A DNA stretch of 32,456 nucleotides from Paracoccaceae bacterium (GCA_030065075.1 JASJDQ010000024.1:1-32456), one strand, 5' to 3'. Positions 13,969 to 22,428 are shown, counted from the first letter of the stretch. Notes: generated by a model not told the origin, from the letters alone. Program-made: numbers and translations.

Positions 13969-15414
13969 TCATGCAGCGTCTTTCGCGGTCCGGCGGGTTT
14001 CCGAGGCATCAAGCGGAAAGACCTTGGCCGGGTTCAGGAGCCAGGCGGGGTCGAAGACATCCTTGACGCGCATCTGCGCTTCCATGTCGGCGGCAGAGAA
14101 TTGGACGCCCATCAAGTCGCGCTTTTCGATGCCGACGCCGTGTTCGCCCGTCAGGCAGCCACCGACCTCGACGCAGAGCTTGAGGATCTCTGCCCCTAGC
14201 GCCTCGCAGGTTTCAAGATCGCCCGGCTTGTTGGCATCGAAGAGGATGAGGGGGTGCATATTGCCGTCGCCCGCGTGGAAGACGTTGCCGACGGCGAGGC
14301 CGAATTCTTCGGAAAGTTCCCCGGTGCGCTTCAGAACGTACGGCAGTTCGGACACCGGCACCGTGCCGTCGAGGCACATGTAATCGTTGATCTGTCCCAT
14401 TGCGCCGAAGGCCGATTTGCGGCCAAGCCAAATGCGCGCGGCTTCGTCGGCATCGCCCGCGTCGCGCACTTCGACCGGGTCGTGTTTGCGTGCGATCTGT
14501 TTGATGACGCCAAGCTGATCATCGATTTCTTCAGGGGAGCCTTCGACCTCGACGATCAGAAGCGCCTCGCAATCGGGATAGCCCGCGTTCGCGTGCTTCT
14601 CGACAACCTCGATGACCTTCCGGTCCATGTATTCGATGGCCACCGGCAGAACACCAGCGCGGATGATGTCGCTGACGCAGGCGCCCGCGACCTCGGCCGA
14701 CTTGTAACCGATCAGAACGGGGCGCGCGCCTTCTGGCTTCGGAAGGATGCGGAGCGTGGCTTCGGTGACGATGCCAAGCTGCCCTTCCGATCCGCAGATG
14801 ACGCTGAGCCAATCGTATTGCCCGGCGTCCATATGCGCGCCGCCGATATCGAGGATGGTGCCGTCCATCCGGACCAGTTTGACGCCCAACAGGTTGTTCG
14901 TGGTCACCCCATACTTCAGGCAATGCGCGCCACCCGAGTTCATGGCGATGTTACCCGCAATCGCGCAGGCCAGTTGCGAGGATGGATCGGGCGCATAGAA
15001 GAAGCCGTCGTCTTCGATGGCGCCGGTGACCGACAGGTTGGTGCGACCGGTTTGGACGCGCATGGTGCGGTTGGGATAGTCGACCTCCAGCACGTCATTC
15101 ATACGGGCGACGCCGATGATGACGGAATCCGCAGTCGGCAATGCGCCACCGGAGAGCGATGTTCCCGATCCCCGGGGCACGACCGGTACGCCTTCGGCGT
15201 GACAGATCTTCAAGGCGGCCGCGACCTCGTCCGTCGTCGATGGCAGAACGACGCAAAGGGGCGGGCAGGTGTAGGCCGTGAGTGCGTCGCACTCATAGGC
15301 GCGGGTTTCCTCGACGTCCGAGATGACGGCCTCCGCGCCCAGAGCCTCTTCCAGGCGGGCAACGATTCTGGACTTCTTGGCCACGATTTCGGGCGAGGGG
15401 CTTGGCATCTGCAT
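13969..15414 (-). CDS. glcD: Glycolate oxidase catalytic flavoprotein subunit
   Basis: A 481-residue FAD-linked oxidase, the main subunit of glycolate oxidase. The FAD loop reads 'VVPRGSGTSLSGGALP', then 'GNIAMNSGGAHCLKYGVT' and 'GSEGQLGIVTEATLRILPKPE'. The C-terminal domain has the metal/substrate histidines in 'VFHAGDGNMHPLI' and the strongly conserved 'GGCLTGEHGVGIEKR'. The ATG at 15414 was preferred to the upstream ATG at 15456. It has a GGAG ribosome site, and the longer version would place a perfect inverted repeat (15429-15451) and the likely promoter inside the coding region. An ATG two codons later is also possible. It is the first gene of glcDEF. Confidence 0.96.
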   Translation of the reverse strand: MQMPSPSPEIVAKKSRIVARLEEALGAEAVISDVEETRAYECDALTAYTCPPLCVVLPSTTDEVAAALKICHAEGVPVVPRGSGTSLSGGALPTADSVIIGVARMNDVLEVDYPNRTMRVQTGRTNLSVTGAIEDDGFFYAPDPSSQLACAIAGNIAMNSGGAHCLKYGVTTNNLLGVKLVRMDGTILDIGGAHMDAGQYDWLSVICGSEGQLGIVTEATLRILPKPEGARPVLIGYKSAEVAGACVSDIIRAGVLPVAIEYMDRKVIEVVEKHANAGYPDCEALLIVEVEGSPEEIDDQLGVIKQIARKHDPVEVRDAGDADEAARIWLGRKSAFGAMGQINDYMCLDGTVPVSELPYVLKRTGELSEEFGLAVGNVFHAGDGNMHPLILFDANKPGDLETCEALGAEILKLCVEVGGCLTGEHGVGIEKRDLMGVQFSAADMEAQMRVKDVFDPAWLLNPAKVFPLDASETRRTAKDAA

Positions 15415-15428
15415 CGGCGCTACTCCAT

Positions 15429-15451
15429 ATTGGTAAAGTAATATTACCAAT
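15429..15451. promoter_or_regulatory. Perfect inverted repeat, probable operator of glcDEF
   Basis: ATTGGTAA and TTACCAAT flank AGTAATA, and inside lies a second perfect palindrome GTAATATTAC (15438-15447). The half-site ATTGGT...ACCAAT recalls operators of the FadR branch of GntR regulators (GlcC, PdhR, LldR), but those have a 3-base spacer between the halves, not 11. The site lies 15 bp upstream of the glcD start and near the likely transcription start, a place suited to repression. Which regulator binds is unknown. Confidence 0.6.
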
Positions 15452-15469
15452 TTCAACGATTGGCAACGA

Positions 15470-16090
15470 TCACGTGAATGGAATGGCCAACCCTACCAAG
15501 ATGAGTAGCACACCCGCTGTCAAATTCATCCTTTGAAGCGCGGTTGGCGAATTCACCAGCCTGCGCGCACGGTCGATGAAGACTGAGAGGATCAGGTTGC
15601 CAATGAGCGGCACGATCATGGACAGAATGCAGATGACGGCGATATCGGACCACGTCAGCCGGGTCAGATCGAAGAAACCCGGGAGCACGCCCATGTAGAA
15701 GAGGATGGCTTTCGGGTTGCCCAGAATGACGGCCAGCCCGGCAAGGAACCCGGCCCACATGCCGGGGCGCGTCAACCGGCTGTCGGACGCGATAGTCTTG
15801 TCGCGGTTCCTGATGATGACCCAGCCCATAAAAAGAAACGTCAGACATGCCACCAAGCGCAGCACGGTCATGAAATCCGCGAAGACCGACACGATCCATG
15901 TGACGCCGAGGATCGCCAGAAGCGGCCAAAGCACATCGCCCACGACAACCCCCAGCGCCAGTGGCCAGGCAGCGTGAAAGCCCCCCGCCATGGCGCGCGC
16001 GATGAGCGCAACCCAGACCGGGCCAGGCGTAAGGAACAGAATGAAAAGCGCACCGGCGTAGAGCGCGGCTTCGCTCATCGAAATTGTCAT
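15470..16090 (-). CDS. LysE/RhtB-family amino-acid exporter
   Basis: A 206-residue inner membrane protein with about six hydrophobic segments. Family marks are 'FILFLTPGPVWVALIARAMAGG' near the N-terminus and 'GNPKAILFYMGVLPGF' in the middle. Members export amino acids or homoserine lactone-like compounds; the substrate here is unknown. The frame extends to 16189, but the ATG at 16090 starts the protein at a normal family N-terminus (MTISMSEAALYAG) and comes four bases after the recF stop, so it is probably translated from the dnaN-recF transcript. The glcD promoter region begins within about 20 bp of its stop. Confidence 0.88.
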   Translation of the reverse strand: MTISMSEAALYAGALFILFLTPGPVWVALIARAMAGGFHAAWPLALGVVVGDVLWPLLAILGVTWIVSVFADFMTVLRLVACLTFLFMGWVIIRNRDKTIASDSRLTRPGMWAGFLAGLAVILGNPKAILFYMGVLPGFFDLTRLTWSDIAVICILSMIVPLIGNLILSVFIDRARRLVNSPTALQRMNLTAGVLLILVGLAIPFT

Positions 16091-16094
16091 GGCA

Positions 16095-17198
16095 TCACGG
16101 TCCCAGGACTGTCGCGGTGCTTTCGCCGTTTTCCTCGGTAACTTCAACCATCTGCGCGAGGTCTTCCAGTTCTTCGAAAAGTTCGGCACCGGTTCCCGTC
16201 ATCCACGCCTGTGCACCGAGGGCGATGATTTCATCATAAAGCGCGGCGCGGCGGCCCGCGTCCAGGTGGGCCGCGACTTCGTCGAGCAGGATGATCGGCG
16301 GCGCGCCTGCGTCTTCGGCCAAAGCACGCGCGTTGGTCAGGACGAGCGAGATCAAAAGCGCCTTTTGTTCGCCGGTCGAGCACTGGGCGGCGGGCACGCC
16401 CTTGTCGACATAGGTTGCCGTCAGATCGATGCGGTGCGGTCCCAGAAGGGTGCGGCCCGCGCGCAGGTCCTGTGGCCGGTTCGACGCGAGTGCCTCGGCC
16501 AGGTCTTCGGCTGAAGTAGGCAGGTCCCGGTCTGGGTGTGTCAGGGCGAGGTCTGCCGCCGGAAAGGATGTCTCGGCCCCGGTTTGTGCAGCGCGAAGAC
16601 GTGCGATGGCGGCCTGCCGATTCTGCATCACCCCGATGCCGGTATCGGCCATCTGGCGTTCCAATGCGACATACCAGTGATCGTCGCGCACCATGTCCTT
16701 CAATAGACGGTTCCTTTCGCGCATGGCTTTTTCATAAGTCAGCACGGCCTGAGCATGGCTTGGCTCGAAACTCATGGCGATGCGGTCCAGGAACCGCCGC
16801 CGCCCGTCGGCACCCTCGATCCAGAGCCGGTCCATGGCAGGTACCAGCCAGACGATGCGCGCGATTTGCCCCAGCGCGACCTGCGGTGCGGATTTCCCAT
16901 CGATCCGAACCGCGCGCGGTTGGCCAGGTTCCGCCTGTGTTTCGACTTCGTGCGATTCTGTCCCGTTCTGCAAAACAGCCGAGACCTTCCAGCCAAGCGC
17001 CTCGGGTCGGCGAATGAGTTCCTCGGCGCTGGCGCGGCGGAGGCCGCGGCCGGGGGACAACAAAGACACCGCTTCAAGGATGTTGGTTTTGCCCGCGCCG
17101 TTCGGCCCAAAGATCGCGACCGGGCGCGCATCCAGCTGCAGCACCGTCCGTCGGTGCGACCTGAGATGCGACAGTTTCAGTTCGGCGACAGTTGTCAC
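16095..17198 (-). CDS. recF: DNA replication and repair protein RecF
   Basis: A 367-residue SMC-like ATPase that binds gapped DNA and helps load RecA through RecFOR. Walker A is GPNGAGKT at residues 31-38, the ABC signature is 'STGEQKALLISL', and Walker B is 'PIILLDEVAAHLD'. The start codon is GTG (17198-17196), which overlaps the dnaN stop (GTGA). This gives translational coupling, usual for this pair. Length matches the family. Downstream, the LysE-type gene follows after four bases, where gyrB would be expected in many other bacteria. Confidence 0.97.
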   Translation of the reverse strand: MTTVAELKLSHLRSHRRTVLQLDARPVAIFGPNGAGKTNILEAVSLLSPGRGLRRASAEELIRRPEALGWKVSAVLQNGTESHEVETQAEPGQPRAVRIDGKSAPQVALGQIARIVWLVPAMDRLWIEGADGRRRFLDRIAMSFEPSHAQAVLTYEKAMRERNRLLKDMVRDDHWYVALERQMADTGIGVMQNRQAAIARLRAAQTGAETSFPAADLALTHPDRDLPTSAEDLAEALASNRPQDLRAGRTLLGPHRIDLTATYVDKGVPAAQCSTGEQKALLISLVLTNARALAEDAGAPPIILLDEVAAHLDAGRRAALYDEIIALGAQAWMTGTGAELFEELEDLAQMVEVTEENGESTATVLGP

Positions 17199-18313
17199 AC
17201 CCGCATCGGCATCACGACGTAAACCGCCGTGTCATCATCGCCTTCGCGCATCAGCGTAGGATCGCCGCTGGAGTTGAACAGGAACACCGCGTTTTCGCGA
17301 TCCACCTGGCTGGCGATTTCCAACAGGTACTTGGCGTTGAAACCGATCTCCAGCGGGTCGGAGCCATAGGCGACGCCCAGCTCTTCTTCGGCAGCACCGC
17401 TGTCGGGTGCATTGACCGACAGCACCAGACGGTCTTCGTCGAGCGCCAGTTTCACGGCGCGCGAGCGTTCGCTGCTGACGGTCGCAACCCGGTCGACAGC
17501 CTGGGCGAAGTCAGAGGCATCTACTTCCATCCGGCGTGTGTTGCCTGCAGGAATGACGCGGGTGTAGTCCGGGAAGGTCCCGTCGATGACCTTCGACGTC
17601 AGCGTGATCCCGGGCGTTGCAAAGCGCACCTTGGTTTCCGAGACGCTGACGGCAATCTGGGCGTCGTCGTCTTCGAGAAGCTTGCGCAACTCGCCCACGG
17701 TTTTGCGAGGCACGATCACGCCCGGCATGCTGCCTGCGCCATCTGGCAGGTCGGCGTCGATCCGGGCGAGGCGGTGCCCGTCGGTGGCGACGCAGCGCAG
17801 CACCTGTTTGCCCTCGGAGTCGGCCACATGCATGTAGACACCGTTCAGGTAGTAGCGCGTTTCTTCGGTCGAGATGGCGAACTTCGACTTGTCGAAGAGC
17901 CGCCGCAGGACCGGGGCGGAGGCGGCGAAGTTCGCTTCGTACTCGGACGACGCCATGACCGGAAAGTCTTCCTTCGGCAGCGTCGCCAGAGAGAAGTTGG
18001 ACCGGCCCGCTTCCACCGACATCCGGCCAGAAGCACCGTCGTCGACGATGGTCACCAAGGCTCCATCAGGCAGCTTGCGAACAATCTCGTGAAAGGTAAC
18101 TGCGTTAACCGTAGTGGCCCCTGCGCGCGTCACCTTGGCGGCTGCCTGATCGACAACCTCGATGTCCAGATCGGTCGCCCGGAAACTGACGTTGTCGCCT
18201 TCGGCTTCGATCAGCACATTGGCGAGGATCGGGATGGTGTTCCGGCGTTCGACAACCGATTGCGCCTGTGCGACCGCTTTCAAAAGGGCTGCCCGCTCGA
18301 TCGAGAATTCCAT
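17195..18313 (-). CDS. dnaN: DNA polymerase III beta subunit (sliding clamp)
   Basis: A 372-residue processivity clamp that forms a ring around DNA and holds polymerase III and many partners. The three clamp domains are continuous. The N-terminus MEFSIERAALLKAVAQAQ with 'ERRNTIPILANVL' is characteristic, and the protein ends in 'DDTAVYVVMPMRV', the conserved C-terminal part of the partner-binding cleft. The frame is open to 18370, but the ATG at 18313 gives the standard N-terminus and follows a GGAG site. The TGA overlaps the recF GTG start. A plausible promoter lies at 18343-18370. Here dnaN is separated from dnaA by a photolyase gene and a DM13 gene. Confidence 0.97.
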   Translation of the reverse strand: MEFSIERAALLKAVAQAQSVVERRNTIPILANVLIEAEGDNVSFRATDLDIEVVDQAAAKVTRAGATTVNAVTFHEIVRKLPDGALVTIVDDGASGRMSVEAGRSNFSLATLPKEDFPVMASSEYEANFAASAPVLRRLFDKSKFAISTEETRYYLNGVYMHVADSEGKQVLRCVATDGHRLARIDADLPDGAGSMPGVIVPRKTVGELRKLLEDDDAQIAVSVSETKVRFATPGITLTSKVIDGTFPDYTRVIPAGNTRRMEVDASDFAQAVDRVATVSSERSRAVKLALDEDRLVLSVNAPDSGAAEEELGVAYGSDPLEIGFNAKYLLEIASQVDRENAVFLFNSSGDPTLMREGDDDTAVYVVMPMRV

Positions 18314-18342
18314 CTGCTCGCTCCGTCTGTCCCGGGGCGTTG

Positions 18343-18370
18343 AAATTACCGGTTTTTCGCCCCCTTGCAA
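18343..18370 (-). promoter_or_regulatory. Candidate promoter of dnaN-recF
   Basis: On the minus strand TTGCAA (18370-18365) and TAATTT (18348-18343) are separated by 16 bases, giving a start of transcription about 25 bases before the dnaN ATG. The match to sigma-70 consensus is partial. Confidence 0.4.
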
Positions 18371-18479
18371 TGCTTTTGAGACTTTCTTTCGCGAAGCCGG
18401 TCAGCGGTCAAGGGCGCGGGGTCTGGACCTTCGCTTTTGAACGCTAATTCAGACGAAGTGATTATGAGAGAGGCATCTT

Positions 18480-19943
18480 GTGACAGAGCTTCAGGTCGTC
18501 TGGTTCAAAAGGGATTTTCGCCTGACCGATCATGCGCCTTTGACCGAGGCTGCGCGGCGCGGTCCGGTGCTGCCGCTTTTCGTCTATGAACCCGGTCTTT
18601 GGGCGGGGCCCGACCGCAGCGGGCGGCAGGATCAGTTCATGCGCGGCGCGCTGGCGAGCCTTGCGCGCGACATCGCGCGGAGGGGCGGGATGTTGTGCCA
18701 GCGTGTGGGCGAAGTGACGGACGTGCTGCGGTCTTTGCGCGAGGCGCACGGTTCGTTCCGGCTTTATGCACATGAGGAAACCGGTGATCTTTGGAGCTTT
18801 GTGCGCGACAACGCCGTGCGCTCCTGGTGTCGGGCCGAGGGCGTTCGCTTTGACGAGTACCGCCAGTTCGGGATCGAACGGGGCGGTGACACCAAGCGGA
18901 ACGGCTGGGCCAAGCGCTGGGATACGATGATGGAGGCTCCTGCCCTGCCGGAACCGCCAGCCATCGAATGGGCGAGCGCGCCGTCGGACAACCTGCCAGC
19001 GCCGGAAGCGGACCCATCGCTTGCCTGGCTACAATGTGCCGGGCGGCGGGCTGCTGAAGAGACGCTTCAAAGCTTCCTCCATGAGCGCGGCGAGTTCTAT
19101 CAAAAGAACATGTCGACCCCGGTCGAGGGCGAAGCGGGATGCTCTCGCATTTCGCCACATCTCGTCTGGGGGTCGATGTCGATGCGCGAGATGCATCAGG
19201 CGACCGTTGCGCGGCAGGAAGAACTGCGGGCCGCCCCGGCCGAGGAGCGAGGCTTCTGGCTGAAGTCGCTGAACAGCTTTGTCGGGCGGCTGCACTGGCA
19301 TTGCCACTTCAGCCAGAAACTGGAGGATCAGCCGGACCTGGAAAACCGCTCGATGATCCCGGCCTATGACGCGTTGCGTGAAAGCGATGCCGAGCTGCTG
19401 GAACGCTATGCCGCCGGGCAGACCGGCTTTCCTTTCGTGGACGCCTGTATGCGGTATCTGGAAGCGAACGGTTGGATCAACTTTCGCATGCGCGCAATGC
19501 TGGTGTCCTTTGCCTCTTATGATCTGTGGTTGCCGTGGCAGGAGAGCGGCAAGGTGCTGGCCCGGCTTTTCACAGACTATGATGCGGGCATTCACTGGCC
19601 GCAGGTGCAGATGCAGTCGGGCGTGACGGGCATCAATACCGTGCGTGTCTACTCGCCCATCAAGCAAGGACTTGATCAGGACCCGACGGGAGATTTCACG
19701 CGGCGCTGGGTGCCCGAACTGGCGCATATTCCAGGTAAGGCAGTGCACGAACTGACAACGGTCGAGGCGATGGTGGCAGGCTACCCCGCGCCAATTGTCG
19801 ATCACAAGACCGCAACAGCCTTTGCCAAAGATCAGATATTTGCACTGCGTCGCGACCCAGCCCTGAAGGCGCAGGCCGCCCAGATCATGGAGAAGCACGG
19901 AAGCCGAAAGCGGCAACCACGGCGGCGGAAACGATCGGCCTAG
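18480..19943 (+). CDS. Photolyase/cryptochrome-family flavoprotein
   Basis: A 487-residue protein of the DNA photolyase/cryptochrome family. The antenna-binding domain occupies ~1-130 (WFKRDFRLTDHAPL at the start) and the FAD-binding helical domain ~200-460. Recognisable FAD-domain parts are 'FPFVDACMRYLEANGWINFRMR', 'LFTDYDAGIHWPQVQMQSG' and 'VYSPIKQGLDQDPTGDFTRRWVPEL'. In classical photolyases the third segment reads like NNGGWQW. Here it is GIHWPQVQM, so the flavin-facing Asn appears replaced (His372 by eye). The four-cysteine iron-sulfur signature of CryB/PhrB was not seen. The start is a GTG after GAGAGAGG. It is divergent from dnaN, and its stop overlaps the DM13 gene by four bases. It could repair UV damage or be a light sensor. 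Confidence 0.88.
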   Translation: MTELQVVWFKRDFRLTDHAPLTEAARRGPVLPLFVYEPGLWAGPDRSGRQDQFMRGALASLARDIARRGGMLCQRVGEVTDVLRSLREAHGSFRLYAHEETGDLWSFVRDNAVRSWCRAEGVRFDEYRQFGIERGGDTKRNGWAKRWDTMMEAPALPEPPAIEWASAPSDNLPAPEADPSLAWLQCAGRRAAEETLQSFLHERGEFYQKNMSTPVEGEAGCSRISPHLVWGSMSMREMHQATVARQEELRAAPAEERGFWLKSLNSFVGRLHWHCHFSQKLEDQPDLENRSMIPAYDALRESDAELLERYAAGQTGFPFVDACMRYLEANGWINFRMRAMLVSFASYDLWLPWQESGKVLARLFTDYDAGIHWPQVQMQSGVTGINTVRVYSPIKQGLDQDPTGDFTRRWVPELAHIPGKAVHELTTVEAMVAGYPAPIVDHKTATAFAKDQIFALRRDPALKAQAAQIMEKHGSRKRQPRRRKRSA

Positions 19944-20404
19944 TTATAGGTGGCTGCCGTGATGAACTCGCTAAAGGCTTCGCACCAGATCAGCACGCTA
20001 TCATAGGCGTTGACGTCGATGCCGTCCGGCACCTCCAGTATGAACCCGGCGAATGACTTCACGTCGCCCACACGAACTGCGCTGGCGCGGTCGAAGCTGT
20101 CTTCGTGATCGACGAGACCCTTGGTCAGGTAGAGCTTGTAGTCCGGACCAGGTGCAAGCTTGCCCTGATGAGTGATTTCGCTGGCTGAGAGGCTGATAGT
20201 GCCTTCGCCCCAATGCGCGAAGTCGCTGCCACGCAGGTCACGCGTGAATTCGGCCGAATAGAGCGCCTGCCCCGCCATTTCTTCCAGCTTGGCGGCGTCC
20301 GGCGGCGGCGGCGCGGTGAGAATGGGCAAGAAATAGACGCCCAGCCCGAAGCCAATGGCCACGGCAATACCGTGGGTGATGATCCAACGAATGAGGCGAC
20401 CCAT
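19940..20404 (-). CDS. DM13-domain membrane-anchored protein
   Basis: A 154-residue protein with one N-terminal membrane helix (WIITHGIAVAIGFGLGVYFL) and a DM13 domain at ~45-154. The domain pattern is visible: 'LRGSDFAHWGEGTISL', 'PGPDYKLYLTKG', and 'YDSVLIWCEAFSEFITAATY' with the single conserved Cys. DM13 is thought from family analyses to be a redox or electron-transfer module; its partner is unknown. The globular part is probably periplasmic. The start is ATG at 20404 after GGAGCGCCAT. It is convergent with the photolyase gene and lies downstream of dnaA after a 187-bp gap. Confidence 0.85.
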   Translation of the reverse strand: MGRLIRWIITHGIAVAIGFGLGVYFLPILTAPPPPDAAKLEEMAGQALYSAEFTRDLRGSDFAHWGEGTISLSASEITHQGKLAPGPDYKLYLTKGLVDHEDSFDRASAVRVGDVKSFAGFILEVPDGIDVNAYDSVLIWCEAFSEFITAATYN

Positions 20405-20535
20405 ATGGCGCTCCTTTTCCAGTCAAGCCGCAAGGGCAGTTTTGGTCAGAAGGATAACCGACAGGGACAGCAAAAGCACCTCTATCACACGCATGTAAAT
20501 CCTGTCCGCCATCCGCTTGATGAGCCACAGTCCTT

Positions 20536-20570
20536 GGCGGCGCCGAACCAGCGCCGCCGTGACGCGTCAC
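20536..20570. repeat. 8-bp hairpin followed by a perfect 12-bp palindrome, downstream of dnaA
   Basis: GGCGGCGC (20536-20543) and GCGCCGCC (20551-20558) form a perfect stem around CGAACCA. Immediately after comes GTGACGCGTCAC (20559-20570), a perfect palindrome. The pair lies 21 bp past the dnaA stop. The stem could end dnaA transcription, but there is no T-run. The 12-mer may be a protein-binding site. DnaA boxes of the TTATCCACA type were not seen nearby. Confidence 0.55.
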
Positions 20571-20591
20571 GAAATATGGTCGATAAGAGGC

Positions 20592-21950
20592 TCAGGCCTC
20601 CAGCGCGCGACGCAGCATTTCGAGATCGTCGGCGATCTGGCTGTCTTGCTGCATCAACTCTTCGATCTTGCGAACGCCATGCATGACGGTCGTATGATCG
20701 CGCCCGCCAAAACGCCGCCCGATCTCGGGCAGGGACCGCGAGGTCAACTGCTTCGAAAGATACATCGCCACCTGGCGCGGTCGCGCGAAGGTGCGCACGC
20801 GCTTCGGGCCGATCAGGTCCGACAGGCGGATGTTGTAGTGATCGCTGACCTTGCGCTGGATTTCCTCGACCGTGATCTTGCGGTCGCTGGCGCGAATGAC
20901 ATCAGCCAGGCAATCCTGCGTCAGTTCCATCGTGATCTCGCGCCCGACAAGCGAGCCGAAAGCGAAGAGGCGCATCAGCGCCCCTTCGAGAACGCGCACG
21001 TTGGTCGAGATGCGGTGGGCCAGAAACTCAAGTACACCATCCTGAATTTCAAGGTTCGGGAACTGGGCCGAGAACTGCTCGACCTTCTGCTGAAGGATGC
21101 CCAACCGCAGCTCGTAGTTTGTCGGGTGCAGATCGACGACCAGCCCGGACTGTAGGCGGCTGACGATCCGGTCTTCGATCCCGGCAATCTCGGTCGGCGC
21201 GCGGTCGGACGACACGATAATCTGCTTGTTCTGGTCCACGAGCGCGTTGAACGTGTGAAAGAACTCTTCCTGCGTCGCGTCCTTGCCGGCGATGAACTGA
21301 ACGTCGTCGATCATCAAAACATCGACCGAGCGGAAGAGTTGCTTGAAGGCGATCATGTCCTTGTCGCGCAGCGCCTGCACGAAGCGGTACATGAACTGCT
21401 CGGCCGAAAGATACACGACACGCAGGTCGCTTTGCCGCTTGCGCAGTTCCCAGGCGATGGCGTGCATCAGGTGCGTCTTACCCAGACCGACACCGCCATA
21501 AAGAAACAGCGGGTTGAAGGTCACCGGCCCGCCCTCGGCCACACGGCGCGCGGCAGCGTGCGCCAGTTCGTTCGGCTTGCCGACGACGAAGGTGTCGAAG
21601 TTGAAACGGCTGTCTAGTGGCGCGCCGGGCAGATCATCGTCTGTTGTCATAGCAAGGGCGTCGTTCTTTGGCTTTTCTTTCGAAGGGACCATCGCCGCCG
21701 CCTTTGGTTGATTTGGGACTGAGAATTCGACACGGGAGACGGTCTCTCCCGCGTTCGTCAGCACCTTTTGGATCATATCCCCAAAATTGCGCGACACCCA
21801 GTTGCCCATGAAATTGGTCGGGACGAGGAAGGTTGCGACTCCCCCGTCAAGACCCGCGAGCTCCAATGGCTCGATCCAGTTTACGTAGTTGTTCTTCCCG
21901 ACTGCAGACAAGAGATTCTCGCGAATCTCACCCCAAGTTTCATTTGTCAT
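20592..21950 (-). CDS. dnaA: Chromosomal replication initiator protein DnaA
   Basis: A 452-residue AAA+ initiator that binds and opens the replication origin. Domain I is at the start (ETWGEIRENLLSAVGKNNYVNWI). Domain III has Walker A in 'GGVGLGKTH' near residues 150-160 and Walker B 'VLMIDDVQF'. Domain IV ends with the DNA-binding signature 'FGGRDHTTVMHGVRKIEEL'. The frame continues upstream, but the ATG at 21950 gives the standard N-terminus. The rhodanese gene stops 28 bp upstream, so the two may share a transcript from beyond 22428. No cluster of DnaA boxes was recognised in the flanks, so the origin may lie elsewhere. Confidence 0.97.
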   Translation of the reverse strand: MTNETWGEIRENLLSAVGKNNYVNWIEPLELAGLDGGVATFLVPTNFMGNWVSRNFGDMIQKVLTNAGETVSRVEFSVPNQPKAAAMVPSKEKPKNDALAMTTDDDLPGAPLDSRFNFDTFVVGKPNELAHAAARRVAEGGPVTFNPLFLYGGVGLGKTHLMHAIAWELRKRQSDLRVVYLSAEQFMYRFVQALRDKDMIAFKQLFRSVDVLMIDDVQFIAGKDATQEEFFHTFNALVDQNKQIIVSSDRAPTEIAGIEDRIVSRLQSGLVVDLHPTNYELRLGILQQKVEQFSAQFPNLEIQDGVLEFLAHRISTNVRVLEGALMRLFAFGSLVGREITMELTQDCLADVIRASDRKITVEEIQRKVSDHYNIRLSDLIGPKRVRTFARPRQVAMYLSKQLTSRSLPEIGRRFGGRDHTTVMHGVRKIEELMQQDSQIADDLEMLRRALEA

Positions 21951-21978
21951 TCTTTGGCCCGTTACTTCTTTTTTATGC

Positions 21979-22428
21979 TCACGACTGGCGCCAAGCCAGC
22001 CCCCGGGCCTTCCATCCATTATGGCTGCCCCGGTGTCCCAGTGCATCCACATCGCCTTCGAAGCCCTCTGCTACGTTCAGACAGTCAACGCTTACACCTT
22101 TCATGGCGTAATGCGCCGAAACTGCACGAGCAGCCTGCATCGATCTTGCGCCCGATCGGCAAATGAAAAGAAGTGGTCCCGGCGGTGCCGAACCCAATGC
22201 CCCTTCCACATCCGACGCAAACGCCGGGTTAACGGACATGTCGGGATAGGAAGACCACTCGACAAAGAGCGTTTGGCTTCCAGTCTCCGCGACGTCAGGA
22301 ACACCAACGAAACCCCATTCGGCTCGTGTTCTGACATCAATGAGTCGGGCGTTGGACTCGGAACTCAATATGCGCCACGCTTCTGTCGGATCAACCTCTC
22401 CGACATGCGGGCTGTCGCCCATCCCCAT
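21979..22428 (-). CDS. Rhodanese-like domain protein
   Basis: A 149-residue single-domain rhodanese (sulfurtransferase fold). The N-terminal part has 'LIDVRTRAEWGFVGVPD'. The active loop is 'FICRSGARSMQAA', where the Cys is the sulfur-carrying residue and the CRSGAR loop is typical of active enzymes. It would move sulfane sulfur or bind related anions in the cytoplasm; the partner is unknown. The ATG at 22428 is preferred. A TTG one codon earlier and an ATG two codons later also fit, and a G-rich stretch at 22434-22440 may serve as ribosome site. It lies between rpsT (which has its own terminator) and dnaA, 28 bp before the dnaA start. Confidence 0.85.
   Translation of the reverse strand: MGMGDSPHVGEVDPTEAWRILSSESNARLIDVRTRAEWGFVGVPDVAETGSQTLFVEWSSYPDMSVNPAFASDVEGALGSAPPGPLLFICRSGARSMQAARAVSAHYAMKGVSVDCLNVAEGFEGDVDALGHRGSHNGWKARGLAWRQS

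Noticed and set aside
14254-15441. Long open frame (395 codons) on the plus strand opposite glcD
   Set aside because: It is antisense to a well-conserved gene, has an Arg/Asp-biased composition typical of a mirrored high-GC frame, and shows no family motif.
15429-15451. Classical PdhR/FadR operator (ATTGGT-N3-ACCAAT)
   Set aside because: The half-sites match but the spacing is 11 bases, not 3, so the site is reported only as an unassigned operator-like palindrome.
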